Source: Pseudeuparius sepicola (lineage: Eukaryota; Arthropoda; Insecta; Coleoptera; Anthribidae). Taken from it: 64,000 bases of DNA. Under the pieces are notes generated by a model. It made no database searches, was not told the origin of the DNA, and saw only the letters and a program-made list of their open reading frames with translations. The translations under genes were made by a program, and so were the position numbers. The first letter of the stretch is position 1. Every line of letters begins with the position of its first letter. Positions 50,400-61,106 of this stretch are shown here, one piece after another. The DNA lies in assembly GCA_963920635.1 (NCBI GenBank), contig OY987301.1:14042501-14106500 (forward strand). Reading direction: 5' to 3'.

Positions 50400-51390
50400 T
50401 AGTGGCGCACCCAGAAAATATGATTGGGGGGGGCCTACTCGAGGCTGTAGCCAGACAGAAACTTCAGGCAGGGCAAACGACTTTCCAGTCAGGGCAGTAC
50501 ACATTATTTGAGAAGTGAGGGATATAGGTACCTACAGGGCGGTACTTTGTCGGTGGGGAAAGGGGGGGGGTAAAAAATGGAATTAAAATTTCGTTATTAC
50601 AAATCGCGCCGCAGGCGAAAATTTGTGAAACTTTCAAGGTCAAATATAATATGAACATACAATTTGACGCCAAAGGTAATTTTTTTTGCTAATTATGTGG
50701 GCCCATACCTAATCATTTGTGCAGTGAGCAAGAATACTTTTTAACTGACAAAAATCCAGTAATTGTCAAAAACAACACTGAACACCCTTTTGTGATGTGG
50801 AAATAAAAATAAAAGTTATAGTGCTCATAGTTCCCTATAAATTATCATATTCTTTCAAAGAGCCCGATTATGTTTATAATTTTTGCAACATTTTATAACA
50901 TTTTCTGGCCAGTGTAGTAGGTGTAGATTATTTATAGAGATTATTGTTTTTAAGCGGGCAATAAAAAGTGTACTTAGGAGGTGTCTGCGCACTAAAATGC
51001 GCCGCAAGCAAAAATTTTGTTTGAAAATTTTATGGCAAATTCAGTTTAAATGAGGTATAATATATAAAACATCATCATGATGTCTTTTTTCTTCGTTTTT
51101 TTTTTCTCAATGGAGCAGCGCCTTATCTACGGCTCTGGTGAGGTGACCGGTGAACTTGTGGCTCAGGCAGGGCAAACATTCTGCCAGGCAGATAAAAAGA
51201 AATTTCTAAACTGTCTTTTATAAAGGCAGGTATATTAGAAAATAACAAAAAAAAACAGATATTAGCCAGTCAGTGCGCAGAGGGTCGCACAGCGAACAGT
51301 ACATCTACGATACCATCCTCGAGAATTTTTAAAGTATGAAAGGTCTGGGGGGGGCGAGGCCCCTTGGCCCCCCCTCTGGGTGCGCCACTG
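50400..51390. mobile_element. hAT-like element with GTGGCGCACCCAGA ends, 991 bp
   Basis: AGTGGCGCACCCAGA at the left mirrors TCTGGGTGCGCCACT at the right, each followed by a G or C run. Flanks GATGTATA (50392-50399) and GATGTATC (51391-51398) match at 7 of 8. Interior repeats of CAGGCAGGGCAAACG-type words at 50465 and 51160. No transposase code seen. Confidence 0.85.
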
Positions 51391-51399
51391 GATGTATCA

Positions 51400-52102
51400 A
51401 TGGGCGAACCATTTGAGCGATTCGAAACTCTTTTTCGTGAAAGGAAATTTTTGATTTATGTACGGTGACACGCACGTATTACTTAGAATTTAATATACAC
51501 CGTGAATGGAATGTTACAATACACCGCTCTCGGGTTTTACTATGTTTCCAAAGAAAGGCCGACAATGGCCGCGAACGGTCGCACAGCCATATCTCACCGT
51601 TATGACAGTTTGCGGACCGTGTAGCGAGCACGATTTATTCGACCTCAAACGGCCCCGCACACGGAATTACGAAGCGCGGAGAAATAAAGACATCACGGGG
51701 ACGAGTGGTGGCTCAATGATCGGGGGCGGACAAAGGCGCAGCGAGCGGCGCGGACGGACGTCAAAAATCGGGAATGAATGGTGGGCCTTGTGCGCCGATC
51801 CTGTGGGAATCGGCCCGCTATTAATCTTCATTTGTTACCAGCCACTTCGGCCGTATACCTGTTTCGTGCGTCATTAAGGTGCCGGCCCATTAACCCGGCC
51901 GAGATGCTGCCGAATGTTTTTTTTGTGGGATATGCGAGTTTCGATGATTGAAAAATTTTAAGTTGACCATGAAAAGTGGCGGGACTAATTTCAACGTTCA
52001 GAATTTTTGCCGATCAGTGTTTATATGACATTGGGCGCAAATAATAAAATTTAAATAATTTTTTTAATACACCACGTTTTTAAGAAGGACTAAAAGTAAG
52101 TA
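51400..52102. other. GC-rich low-repeat island
   Basis: 51480-51900 is GC/CpG-rich with an open frame of 123 codons (51506-51877) lacking any domain. Cores such as CGGCCCGCTATTAATCTTCA and GGCCCATTAACCCGG resemble regulatory islands elsewhere in the window. A 22-bp word is shared with 38862-38883. Confidence 0.3.
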
Positions 52103-53580
52103 CACGGAGAAAAAAGTATATTAATTTTAAATATAAATATAATACTTTCTAATATAAAATATAATACTATTTGGGACAATTATACTAAATATTACAAGGA
52201 AATATATTTTTATTTTTAATTTTTTTTATTACCTTTAATTAAAACTATATTAAAAAGTTATAATAAGTGATTATTAAAACCAAAAATATATTGTTACAAT
52301 TTTTAAAATCAATTTATATTTAGTTTTAAGATGAAGCATATTAAAGCTTAATATACTTGAATATTTAACCTTATAATACTCTATACTTAACTTTAACAAC
52401 CCAATTGTACATCTAAATAAAATATATTACACGTGGTAATATATTTTTTTATTCTTGCTAATATTCTATATTTTAAACCGTAACATATCTGATACTTCAT
52501 ATTATAATATATTTTGTTTAATACCATTTAATATACTTTGTAAATTAATGGTAGGCCATTTTCCCAGGTCCGGGGCTTATTTCATCCCCTTTCGTGTATT
52601 AGAGGAGTTTGTCTGGCTCTAAGCCATCCCCCTATCAACTTAACAAATTTCAAAATTGGACAAACACAACACCCAGGGCGTGGCCACCACGGTGGGAATC
52701 GAACCCACGACCGACGGTACTTAAAATTAGGTCTGCGTGTTTCACACCTCGGCTAACCCACTCGTACACCGTCGCCTTGTTAATGTTCTTCGCAAAATAC
52801 TCTATCATTTCTTGTCTCAGAAGAAACACCAGAAGAAGCCATGATGTTTAATTATTTCCTGAAAACATTAAGAAGGTGACTGCTGAGACGTTTAATTTTT
52901 TTTACCTTAAAAAAGTTACAAGAGGGAATGCTTCATTAATAACCCTAGTTTATTGATAAAACTCTTGGTAGATGATGAAAAAATATATATTACACTACAT
53001 ACACTATAAACTATAAAAAAACAAAATTTTCACTCGGACAGTTTTTAATAAAAAAATACTATATATAATACTATATTCTATAAATACATAGACCTTATAG
53101 GCTAGCTAGATAATGAATGATATACCTAAATAATTTTATATGTTTGCAATAATTCCATAAAAATGGCCTGGCATTAAATACATATAACCGCCGAAACAGG
53201 CCGGCGGGATTCTGCGCTGTAATATTGTGTATATTCCCGAGTAAAATCACTACTTTTACTAAATATTATTGGCATATTTTATTAATCGAATTAAATATAT
53301 ACGATTTATAAATTGTAATATATACATATGTTATTAATTATTTGTTATTTTGGTATTTATTAGAATGTATTTTAAGAAGTTAAACATATAATCCATATTC
53401 TACAGGGTAAAATACAGAGTTATAGTAATAAATTTCTTATATAATAAATTTTTGTAAAATAAAAATATGTTGAAAGATAAAAAAACGTTGTTTATATACT
53501 TCCATAAATTATAATGCCATTTAAAATATTTTCTTTAATATACGGGAATTTCAAAATTACTGTCCCGATTTTTTTCCGTG
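52103..53580. mobile_element. Very AT-rich TIR element (CACGGA ends), 1478 bp, hosting a SINE
   Basis: CACGGAGAAAAAAG on the left and CTTTTTTTTCCGTG-like on the right (about 13 bp) with TA on both sides. The interior is extremely AT-rich with TATAATA/ATTATAT words. A tRNA-like SINE interrupts it at about 52560-52775. The short TIRs make the boundaries moderately certain. Confidence 0.5.
52560..52775 (-). mobile_element. tRNA-derived SINE or tRNA-like relic
   Basis: On the minus strand, a 5' head GCGACGGTGTACGAGTGG resembles an A box. GTGGGTTCGATTCCCAC (perfect B box, 52695-52705 core) follows about 60 nt later. The acceptor stem does not pair (GCGACGG against CCGTGGT), so it is not a functional tRNA. 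A unique tail continues to about 52560. CATTAA occurs close to both ends but not adjacent, so no firm TSD. Confidence 0.6.
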
Positions 53581-53613
53581 TATAACAAACTTACATGTAC
53601 CTATAATAATATA

Positions 53614-54773
53614 CAGGGTGAGTCGAAGTTAAACCGCCATACTCAAAATTTGAGTAGTATTTTTAAAAATAAATGGGGTTCTTCATATAACATTTTGTCC
53701 AAAAACGCTTCGTTTTCGACATACAGGGCGTCAAAGTTTTCTTTTAAAAACAGAAAAAAATAGTATTTTCGGTTCCATTTATGCTATCGAGTTGAAAATT
53801 GCTACTTTTATGTTTTCTGGGATGGCGATTATGAATTTTCTATCAACTTTCTTCTAGCCGCTAGAGGGCGTTGGCTACGTCGTTACTTTCGAACAAAAGT
53901 GTTTTAAACTTTTTTGTCGTTGAAAAATCTGCATTTTTATTAAATTACATTCGATTTTGAACAAAAAATGTCTCTTGTAAAAATACGAAAACCTTAACCG
54001 TTTTCATGAAAAACGCAATTTTGTGTCGCGGTGCGCGTGAATTCGAAAAAATTAAAATTTCGTAGTAGGCTGGGAAATGGGATTTATTCATTTGGAATTC
54101 TTTATTTACAGTAGGTATTGTCCTAAATTAACAATTTTTGTGAAATTAGTAATAAAAAGAACTTTAACCAAGAGAACTTTATTATAATTTTTCGTTATGT
54201 TTTTGCTAATAAAGTTGTCTTGGTTAAAGTTCTTTTTATTACTAATTTCACAAAAATTGTTAATTTAGGACAATACCTACTCTAAATAGAGAATTCCAAG
54301 TGAATAAATCCCATTTCTCAGCCTACTACGAAATTTTAATTTTTTCGAATTCACGCGCACCGCGACACAAAATTGCGTTTTTCATGAAAACGGTTAAGGT
54401 TTTCGTATTTTTACAAGAGACATTTTTTGTTCAAAATCGAATGTAATTTAATAAAAATGCAGATTTTTCAACGACAAAAAAAAACACTTTTGTTCGAAAG
54501 TAACGACGTAGCCAACGTTCTCTAGCGGCTAGAAGAAAGTTGATAGAAAATTCATAATCGCCATCCCAGAAAACATAAAAGTAGCAATTTTCAACTCGAT
54601 ACCATAAATGGAACCGAAAATACTTTTTTTTTTCTGTTTTTAAAAGAAAACTTTGACGCCCTGTATGTCTAAAACGAAGCGTTTTTGGACAAAATGTTAT
54701 ATGAAGAACCCCATTTATTTTTAAAAATACTACTCAAATTTTGAGTATGGCGGTTTAACTTCGACTCACCCTG
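53614..54773. mobile_element. Tc1/mariner-type foldback element, 1160 bp
   Basis: CAGGGTGAGTCGAAGTTAAA and its inverse, flanked by TA. Two nearly perfect arms of about 550 bp meet at a short loop around 54190. A handful of differences separate the arms (for example TTTTTTGTCG against TTTTTTTTGTCG). Open frames are mirrored and not coding. Confidence 0.9.
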
Positions 54774-55042
54774 TATATAATAAAGATTCCAAAAACGTGG
54801 GGCGCATGCAATAGATAATAGTAAAGGTGTGTAGCTGTCGTTGAAAAAACATTTGCAGTTCAATACAATAGTTATTGTTAATAACTCAATGGCGTTAATT
54901 AATTATCTATTGCATGCGCCCTACGTTTTTCGAATCTTTATGGGGCTACAAAAAATTATATTACAATTTAGTCCTATTTATTTAGACGTAGAATCACTTT
55001 TTACTATATACCTATAAATTTAATTATTAATATTCTTAGAAA

Positions 55043-55660
55043 AGGTGGGATATTATTTCAACTAATTGTGATATTTCCCAAAAGAAATTTACTGAATTGC
55101 CAAATTTTATTTTTAATTCCAATTATTTTTCTTTTGATAATAAATTTTATAAGCAAATTTTTGGAACTCCAGTGGGTAGTTATATCTCAATATAGTCTAG
55201 TAACTTTATAGATGAATTTTTGTCTAGAATTTCTTTTCAGGTGTTTTTCTTAAAAAATATGTAGATGATATTATTTGTTGTATTCCAAATAACAAAGTGG
55301 ATGAAATTTTAACAATATTTAACAACTACAACTCTCTTTTTTGCAATTTACTATTGAATTTGAGAATGACAATTCAATTCATTTTTTAGACACAAAGATT
55401 AAAAAAAAAAGAAAATAACTCTTTGATTACTGATTGGTACAGTTTGTTCAGCGAATCTTCGGCCCTACGTCACAACTACCGTCTTTGTCTGACTCGTGGA
55501 TATACGACTGATATCCATCGTATATTCATAAGTAAGACATAGAACGGGTGTTGTGACATAGGGCCGAAGATTCGCTGAACAAACAGTACCTAAGTACCAA
55601 TAATAATCAATCTGTTTAATTATTATTTTCCTAAAAATAAAATAAAGAAGGAATCAAAAT
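55043..55660 (+). pseudogene. Penelope-like element reverse transcriptase relic
   Basis: In order: RWDIISTNCDISQKKF, then NYFSFDNKFYKQIFGTPVGS (to a stop at 55195), then in another frame KKYVDDIICC (catalytic YVDD at 55258-55269), then LQFTIEFENDNSIHFLDTKI, then TDWY. This order (FGTPMGS, YVDD, LQFTxE, FLD, DWYRK) matches Penelope-like RTs. Several stops and frameshifts. Interrupted at 55440-55586 by a foldback MITE. Not functional. Confidence 0.8.
55440..55586. mobile_element. Short foldback MITE inside the Penelope-like relic, 147 bp
   Basis: CAGTTTGTTCAGCGAATCTT and its inverse, arms of about 40 bp, flanked by TA. Removing it with one TA restores the reading TDWY-LSTNNNQSV, so the empty site can be read directly from the interrupted gene. 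Confidence 0.88.
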
Positions 55661-56616
55661 TAATGTTATAAGATTTTTGTTTCAATATTAAAACAAATTA
55701 ATTCCAGATCCTTATTAGTTACAAACATATGGTGCTGGAGGTTCTAAGTTGTCGCATTCTTGCAAACTGTTAAATAAATCGTTTTCTTGTCTCTCTGTTT
55801 GTTTGCCAATCTTTCTTCTTAACGCGTTTTAACAAGTTATTTTTATTTATTATTAGCTTATGCCATGTGCTTATCTGTGCATAAATTTCCACTACTCAAA
55901 TATTTTTATTTAATATTCATACTTTTTTTTTATAATAATAATGAACATAATAATAATATGTATATAGCGAGTTAATATTGCACTGTCGTCCAGTTCTGAG
56001 CTATGTTTAAAGATTCAAGTCTCTAGCTCATCAGAAAATTAATTTAAAATCGATTGCAAAATTTGACGAACAGACAAAAACAGGAGAATAAGAAAGCGAG
56101 TTAATAAAAACGTGGTAATAAAGTAATTTTGACAAAATTATCTAGGGAAGCAGCTAAAAAGGAAATGCCAAATAAAATCAAATTACAATGGTTCAATGAG
56201 TTCAATGTGCTTTCAGCTAACTAGCGCTAACAAAAACCGAAAGCGCTTAGAAGCGCTAAGGTATAATTTGAAAGACAAATAAACTGTTGACATTATTTGA
56301 GATTATAGACATTATATTCCAATCTACAAATTCAAAAGTCGAACGATTAAAAAATAAAAAATTAAGTATGTATTTCTTTAACAATTTAAACTGCAAAAAA
56401 TAGTAAAGGCTTTTTGCACGCTAGTGGAAAGAGAAAGAAACACAAACAACAACAAAAAAGCCGAAGGGAGCCGAATTGTTGATATGTTGTTTGTTGTTAC
56501 TGTTCTCAGGAGGTTTGAATAAAATTAATAAATTTTAATTATTAGGTAATTAATTTAAAAAATTATAATTATTTTCGAAAAGCACACCCACATCAGGAAT
56601 ATTACTTATAAATATA
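55661..56616. other. AT-rich intergenic DNA
   Basis: No gene seen. 56205-56275 contains AGCGCTT/GAAAGCGCTT words similar to the foldback at 36632-36874 and may be a relic of the same family. Confidence 0.35.
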
Positions 56617-57176
56617 CAGGGTTAGGCAGAATGAAGTATCTATTTTCTATGTACTGGTATTTGTTAATGGTTAAACTTTAAGCGAAAACTGAAACAAAAT
56701 GTTCTTGAGTAAACATGGCAATTCTATTTTCTCAATATCAAATCAGTCAAATGACCTGCGCCTCGCTGCTGGCACTCATGAAGTCTAGCACAAACATTTT
56801 GCTTCACTCATTGCAACATTTCAATTGGGATTGCGTTAATCTCGGTTCGAATATTATGCTTTAGTTGTTCCAAAGTTTGATTATCTTTTAACTGACGTTT
56901 CTCGCAAACAGTTTGGCAACTGTCATAAATTGCCATGTATCGGGAACACATGGTGACTTGATTTGAAATTAATTTTTTTTTTACATTATTGAATAAATGT
57001 AGTTCAAAAATGGATAGGTTATTCTGCCTAATTCACAGTCATTTGACTGATGTATTCAGAAAATAGAATTGCCATGTTTACTCAAGAACATTTTGTTTCA
57101 GTTTTTGATTAAAGTTTAACCATTAATAAATACCAGTATTATATAGAAAATAGATACTTCATTCTGCCTAACCCTG
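56617..57176 (-). mobile_element. Mariner-like deletion derivative with transposase C-terminus, 560 bp
   Basis: CAGGGTTAGGCAGAATGAAG and its inverse, TIRs of about 150 bp, flanked by TA. On the minus strand from 56936 the interior reads MAIYDSCQTVCEKRQLKDNQ and further LKHNIRTEINAIPIEMLQ-stop-VKQNVCARLHECQQRGAGHL, the typical last helices of a Tc1/mariner (DUF4817-type) transposase with one stop. Non-autonomous. Confidence 0.8.
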
Positions 57177-57720
57177 TACCTGTGCCTATATTTTGTTCGT
57201 GCTTTTGTTAGTGCCTGGAAAAGTACCGCGCGAAAAGCTCCATCGTTACGGCGCGGCGTTGCCATTATCCATCGCTGCGGCGTTGCCACAATTATGTTCA
57301 GGGCTTGAAGTTTAAATTGGTTCTGGTGGTGACTACATGAAAACCAACCAGGCGCCTTTTTCGTGTAGGCGGTCGTTCCGTGCGTTTATTCGCTATAGCA
57401 CCATCAACCGCGAGGAGACAGGTATGCCACCAGAGGCGGCACATAATCTGAATTGGAAATATTTTCCAGAACTAAAACGACCAACGTCCAAACGTCATTG
57501 GCTATAAACTCCTGCTTCCTCCGCCGTTCCTTCAGCGGCCGAAGAATTTCGAGGGCGATCATATCCAGATGGCGGCGGACAAGGACAATCGCCCTATTAA
57601 AGGGGGACGCCGCGACTCGCGATTTATCGGCCCAATTAGCCAAATCGGGGGCTACGTGCGCGGGATGGCCGATGCATGGGCGTTGGGCGCTGCGCCGCGG
57701 ATAGCCAGACACCATATAGA
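57177..57720. other. GC-rich low-repeat island interrupted by hAT copy 2
   Basis: CpG-rich sequence with the 12-mer TGGCAACGCCGC twice on the minus strand (57253-57264 and 57277-57288). The sequence resumes at 58864-58929 after the hAT insertion. Opposite open frames at 57404-57715 and 57453-57704 have no domain. Confidence 0.3.
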
Positions 57721-58043
57721 CGGCCGGTCACGGGCGTAGCCAAGGGGGGGGGGGTTTCGGGGGTTCAAACCCCCCCCCCCCCCGAAATAAGCAAAATATT
57801 ACCTAATATTATACCGAAAAAATACGAGGAGTAAAGAGTTAAATTATTATTACGTTTGAATATATGTAGTAATAGTAGCGCCTAGCGCCATCTTTTGACG
57901 AGAGGCAGACGCAGTTGCAGCAGAACTATTTTGTATTGTAGGGACACTTTGCGTTGTTTCTCGATTATTCGCCACGCCCCTCGGTCGAAATGAGCGGAAC
58001 TTTGTGGAAGTTCGTGGAAGTTTCTGGACGGCTACTGGGCTGC

Positions 58044-58050
58044 TATATAA
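58044..58050 (+). promoter_or_regulatory. TATA box of the hAT copy 2 promoter
   Basis: TATATAA, with an initiator-like GCAGTATT about 31-38 bp downstream at 58081, ahead of the transposase-derived reading frame. Preserved in copy 3 (inverse, TTATATAGC at about 59871) and disrupted in copy 1. Confidence 0.5.
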
Positions 58051-58389
58051 GCGGCGCCGCGGCGCGTGACCGCGCTTACGGCAGTATTGTTCCATGCGAA
58101 CTCGAAGCGAATAAAAGTGAAAAGTGGTGAACGAATAGTGAAGAGAATTAAGTGTACCGTGTAAGTGAGTAATTTTAGTGCGCTGTTATTCGATGACCTT
58201 GTTAAGGATAGATACGTGAATCATTATTACTGTCGAAAAATGGAGGGGAAAAAAGGAAGGGTGATAAACCTAAAGGTATGGACTACTGGAAAAAGTGGTG
58301 TAGTCAAGGTCAAGGGGTTTCTAATAAAGAAACAAATTTGGATTTAGCTATCAAAGCTTCAGCTACCTTGCATGCTGATAAGAAGACTG

Positions 58390-58671
58390 CCTACACCGAA
58401 ATCTAGTTTGGAATGCCTAGATATGTGCGATAAAAACCTTTATCCTAATATTTACACATTACTACAAATCTTGGCTACCATTCCTGTATCCACTGCTACC
58501 CCAGAAAGGTCTTTCTCGAGCCTAAGGAGACTGAAAAACTATTTACGAAACACTACAAGTGAAAACAGACTTAATGGTTTGGCTCTAATGAACATTCACT
58601 ATGGAACAGAAATTCATGCAGATGAAGTAGTGGATATATTTAAAAGAAAAAGCCGAAGATTTCTTCTTTAA
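58390..58671 (+). pseudogene. hAT transposase C-terminal dimerisation domain (copy 2)
   Basis: Open frame ending at 58671. After a junction near 58400 it reads SSLECLDMCDKNLYPNIYTL, then PVSTATPERSFSSLRRLKNY and NTTSENRLNGLALMNIH, the hAT family dimerisation motif (S-x-x-x-ERSFS, L-x-x-LM-x-I). The catalytic core is absent, so it cannot be an active transposase; it could still dimerise with one if translated (inference). Related to hAT proteins often named zinc-finger MYM-type 1-like. Confidence 0.8.
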
Positions 58672-59058
58672 TGGTTTTAGATTTAGCGCAGAGGAACGAA
58701 ATTAATTTATCCATTTCATTTAAAGTTAAGAACTTTATAAATATGTCGTAGTTTTTCGGATGAATATATAGATATTAAATTTCATGTAAGTATATTTTTG
58801 TTGTTTTATTTACTTCTCAAACTAACCCCCCCCCCCCAAAACTAAATCCTGGCTACGCCCGTGCGGCCGGTCGTTCTAACTGCCGAATTGAACGGCCGCC
58901 GACTGCCGCCGAGCAAAAACCGAATTTCTCAGGGACCCTTTAAAGTAAGGGGACCCAGCATTATACTTTCCAAAGTGAGGCATATTCTTTCCTCGTTCTA
59001 ATGGTCTCAGTGATGCCAAGTATGCCATTTTATTGGAGAATCTATGAATACAACAGGT

Positions 59059-60182
59059 CACGGGCGTAGCCAGGATTTAGTTTTGGGGGGGGGTTTAGTT
59101 TGAGAAGTAAATAAAACAACAAAAATATACTTACATGAAATTTAATATCTATATATTCATCCGAAAAACTACGACATATTTATAAAGTTCTTAACTTTAA
59201 ATGAAATGGATAAATTAATTTCGTTCCTCTGCGCTAAATCTAAAACCATTAAAGAAGAAATCTTCGGCTTTTGCTTTTAAATATATCCACTACTTCATCT
59301 GCATGAATTTCTGTTCCATAGTGAATGTTCATTAGAGCCAAACCATTAAGTCTGTTTTCACTTGTAGTGTTTCGTAAATAGTTTTTCAGTCTCCTTAGGC
59401 TCGAGAAAGACCTTTCTGGGGTAGCAGTGGATACAGGAATGGTAGCCAAGATTTGTAGTAATGCGTAAATATTAGGATAAAGGTTTTTATCGCACATATC
59501 TAGGCATTCCAAACTAGATTTCGGGGTAGGCAGTCTTCTTATCAGCATGCAAGGTAGCTGAAGCTTTGATAGCTAAATCCAAATTTGTTTCTTTATTAGA
59601 AACCCCTTGACCTTGACTACACCACTTTTTCCAGTAGTCCATACCTATAAGTTTATCACCCTTCCTTTTTTTCCCCTCCATTTTTCGACAGTAATAATGA
59701 TTCACGTATCTATCCTTAACAAGGTCATCGAATAACAGCGCACTAAAATTACTCACTTACACGGTACACTTAATTCTCTTCACTATTCGTTCACCACTTT
59801 TCACTTTTATTCGCTTCGAGTTCGCATGGAACAATACTGCCGTAAGCGCGGTCACGCGCCGCGGCGCCGCTTATATAGCAGCCCAGTAGCCGTCCAGAAA
59901 CTTCCACGAACTTCCACAAAGTTCCGCTCATTTCGACCGAGGGGCGTGGCGAATAATCGAGAAACAACGCAAAGTGTGCCTAAAATACAAAATAGTTCGG
60001 CTGCAACTGCGTCTGCCTCTCGTCAAAAGATGGCGCTAGGCGCTACTATTACTACATATATTCAAACGTAATAATAATTTAACTCTTCACTCCTCGTATT
60101 TTTTCGGTATAATATTAGGTAATATTTTGCTTATTTCGGGGGGGTTTGAACCCCCGAAACCCCCCCCTTGGCTACGCCCGTG
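59059..60182 (-). mobile_element. hAT element copy 3, 1124 bp, nested, perfect 8-bp TSD
   Basis: Same family as copies 1 and 2, in reverse orientation to copy 2. Target duplication CAACAGGT at 59051-59058 and 60183-60190, inside the CAGGGAC MITE. The minus-strand frames 59756-59514 and 59548-59249 parallel copy 2. The junction sequence is shared with copy 2, so the internal deletion predates both insertions. Confidence 0.95.
59249..59530 (-). pseudogene. hAT transposase C-terminal dimerisation domain (copy 3)
   Basis: Same reading as in copy 2 with two differences in the shared 99 codons (I-Y-A for I-Y-T, FKSKSRR for FKRKSRR). The N-terminal stretch 59756-59514 (CRKMEGKKRKGDK...MDYWKKWCSQGQG) runs up to the deletion junction. 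Catalytic core missing. Confidence 0.8.
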
Positions 60183-61106
60183 CAACAGGTATACTTTGAT
60201 TGTTAGTAAAAATTAATAATGGTTTCCATGATTTCTAAAAATTAGACTTGACAATGTTGTGTCTACAAGTGCAGAATATGCCAACTGTCAAATGAAACTT
60301 GAAATTGATTTCCTGCAATTATTTCCACGAATTTAAGTAATAAGTATGGTAAGTCAGTGCCGATTTTGCTTATTTAAGAATTTGTCGCTATTGCACCTTG
60401 TTACCAGGTTCCTCAAACAATTGTAATATGTATATATAGGTACTTTAACTTGACTTTAACTTTCTTCCCTTGTTGAATGTATACGGCCCAAAGAACTTTC
60501 ACAGATTTCGGGATGGACTAATAAGATTAGGTCTTGTATCATGTAGCTCTACTCGCTGCTCATAAAATTTTTGTAATTTTATTTCTCTCCCAAGGCACCT
60601 CACAAACGTAAAATAAACTTATAGTCGTATAGATAAAAACTCTTTAAAAAAAGACCTATGACTAAAGCTATCTGCTTAATAATTTAAAATTTACGAAATA
60701 CGATTTTTGTTTTGAACTACCTACTTATACGTAATGCCCACGTAATGGGAATTGTAGGATTACTAAAGGTGATACAGGAAAAATCTGGTTGCATTTATTG
60801 GGACCACAATAGGCGATCGCATTACCTTTAATAATTGTCACATCAGAGTCTCTGGAAGTTAGAAAACTTAAAAATTGTGAATTATGATGGGAAATTTTTT
60901 GCTTCCTTTAGAATCATATGGCACTGGCATTTCACGTAAAACCTTATGGCAGTTGGACACTGTCATATAACATAACCTTGTACCAGCCCCCTTGTGGTCT
61001 CCTTGGAGTCGACCGAAAACAAACTTCCCCTCAAGGCTTCACTTTTCCTATGTGATAGACTGTGACTTGCTGGGTCCCCTTATTTTAAAAAGTCCCTGGA
61101 ATTTCT

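Larger units (their letters stand above)
57729..58863 (+). mobile_element. hAT element copy 2, 1135 bp, perfect 8-bp TSD
   Basis: TIRs CACGGGCGTAGCCA..., target duplication CGGCCGGT at 57721-57728 and 58864-58871. Long C- and G-runs lie just inside both ends. It carries a promoter, a short piece of the transposase N-terminal part (about 58200-58400) joined by a large internal deletion to the C-terminal dimerisation domain. Nearly identical to copy 3, so both moved recently. Confidence 0.95.
58930..61098. mobile_element. Second copy of the CAGGGAC hAT MITE family, carrying hAT copy 3
   Basis: TIR CAGGGACCCTTTAAAGTAAG and its inverse, target duplication GAATTTCT at 58922-58929 and 61099-61106. 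The sequence matches 7591-8126 on both flanks of the nested hAT copy 3 and has about 500 bp more in its middle (60300-60830), so the 7591 copy is probably the shorter deletion form. No transposase code recognised. Confidence 0.92.

Noticed and set aside
51506..51877. 123-codon open frame in a GC-rich island
   Set aside because: No domain, no splice context, and GC-rich DNA has few stops by chance.
52685..52775. tRNA-like sequence with a perfect B box
   Set aside because: The acceptor stem does not pair and no clear anticodon arm folds, so it is annotated as a SINE head or relic rather than a tRNA gene.
57850..58095. 81-codon basic frame present in all three hAT copies
   Set aside because: It runs antisense across the hAT promoter, and its conservation follows the DNA of recent copies. 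No protein family recognised.
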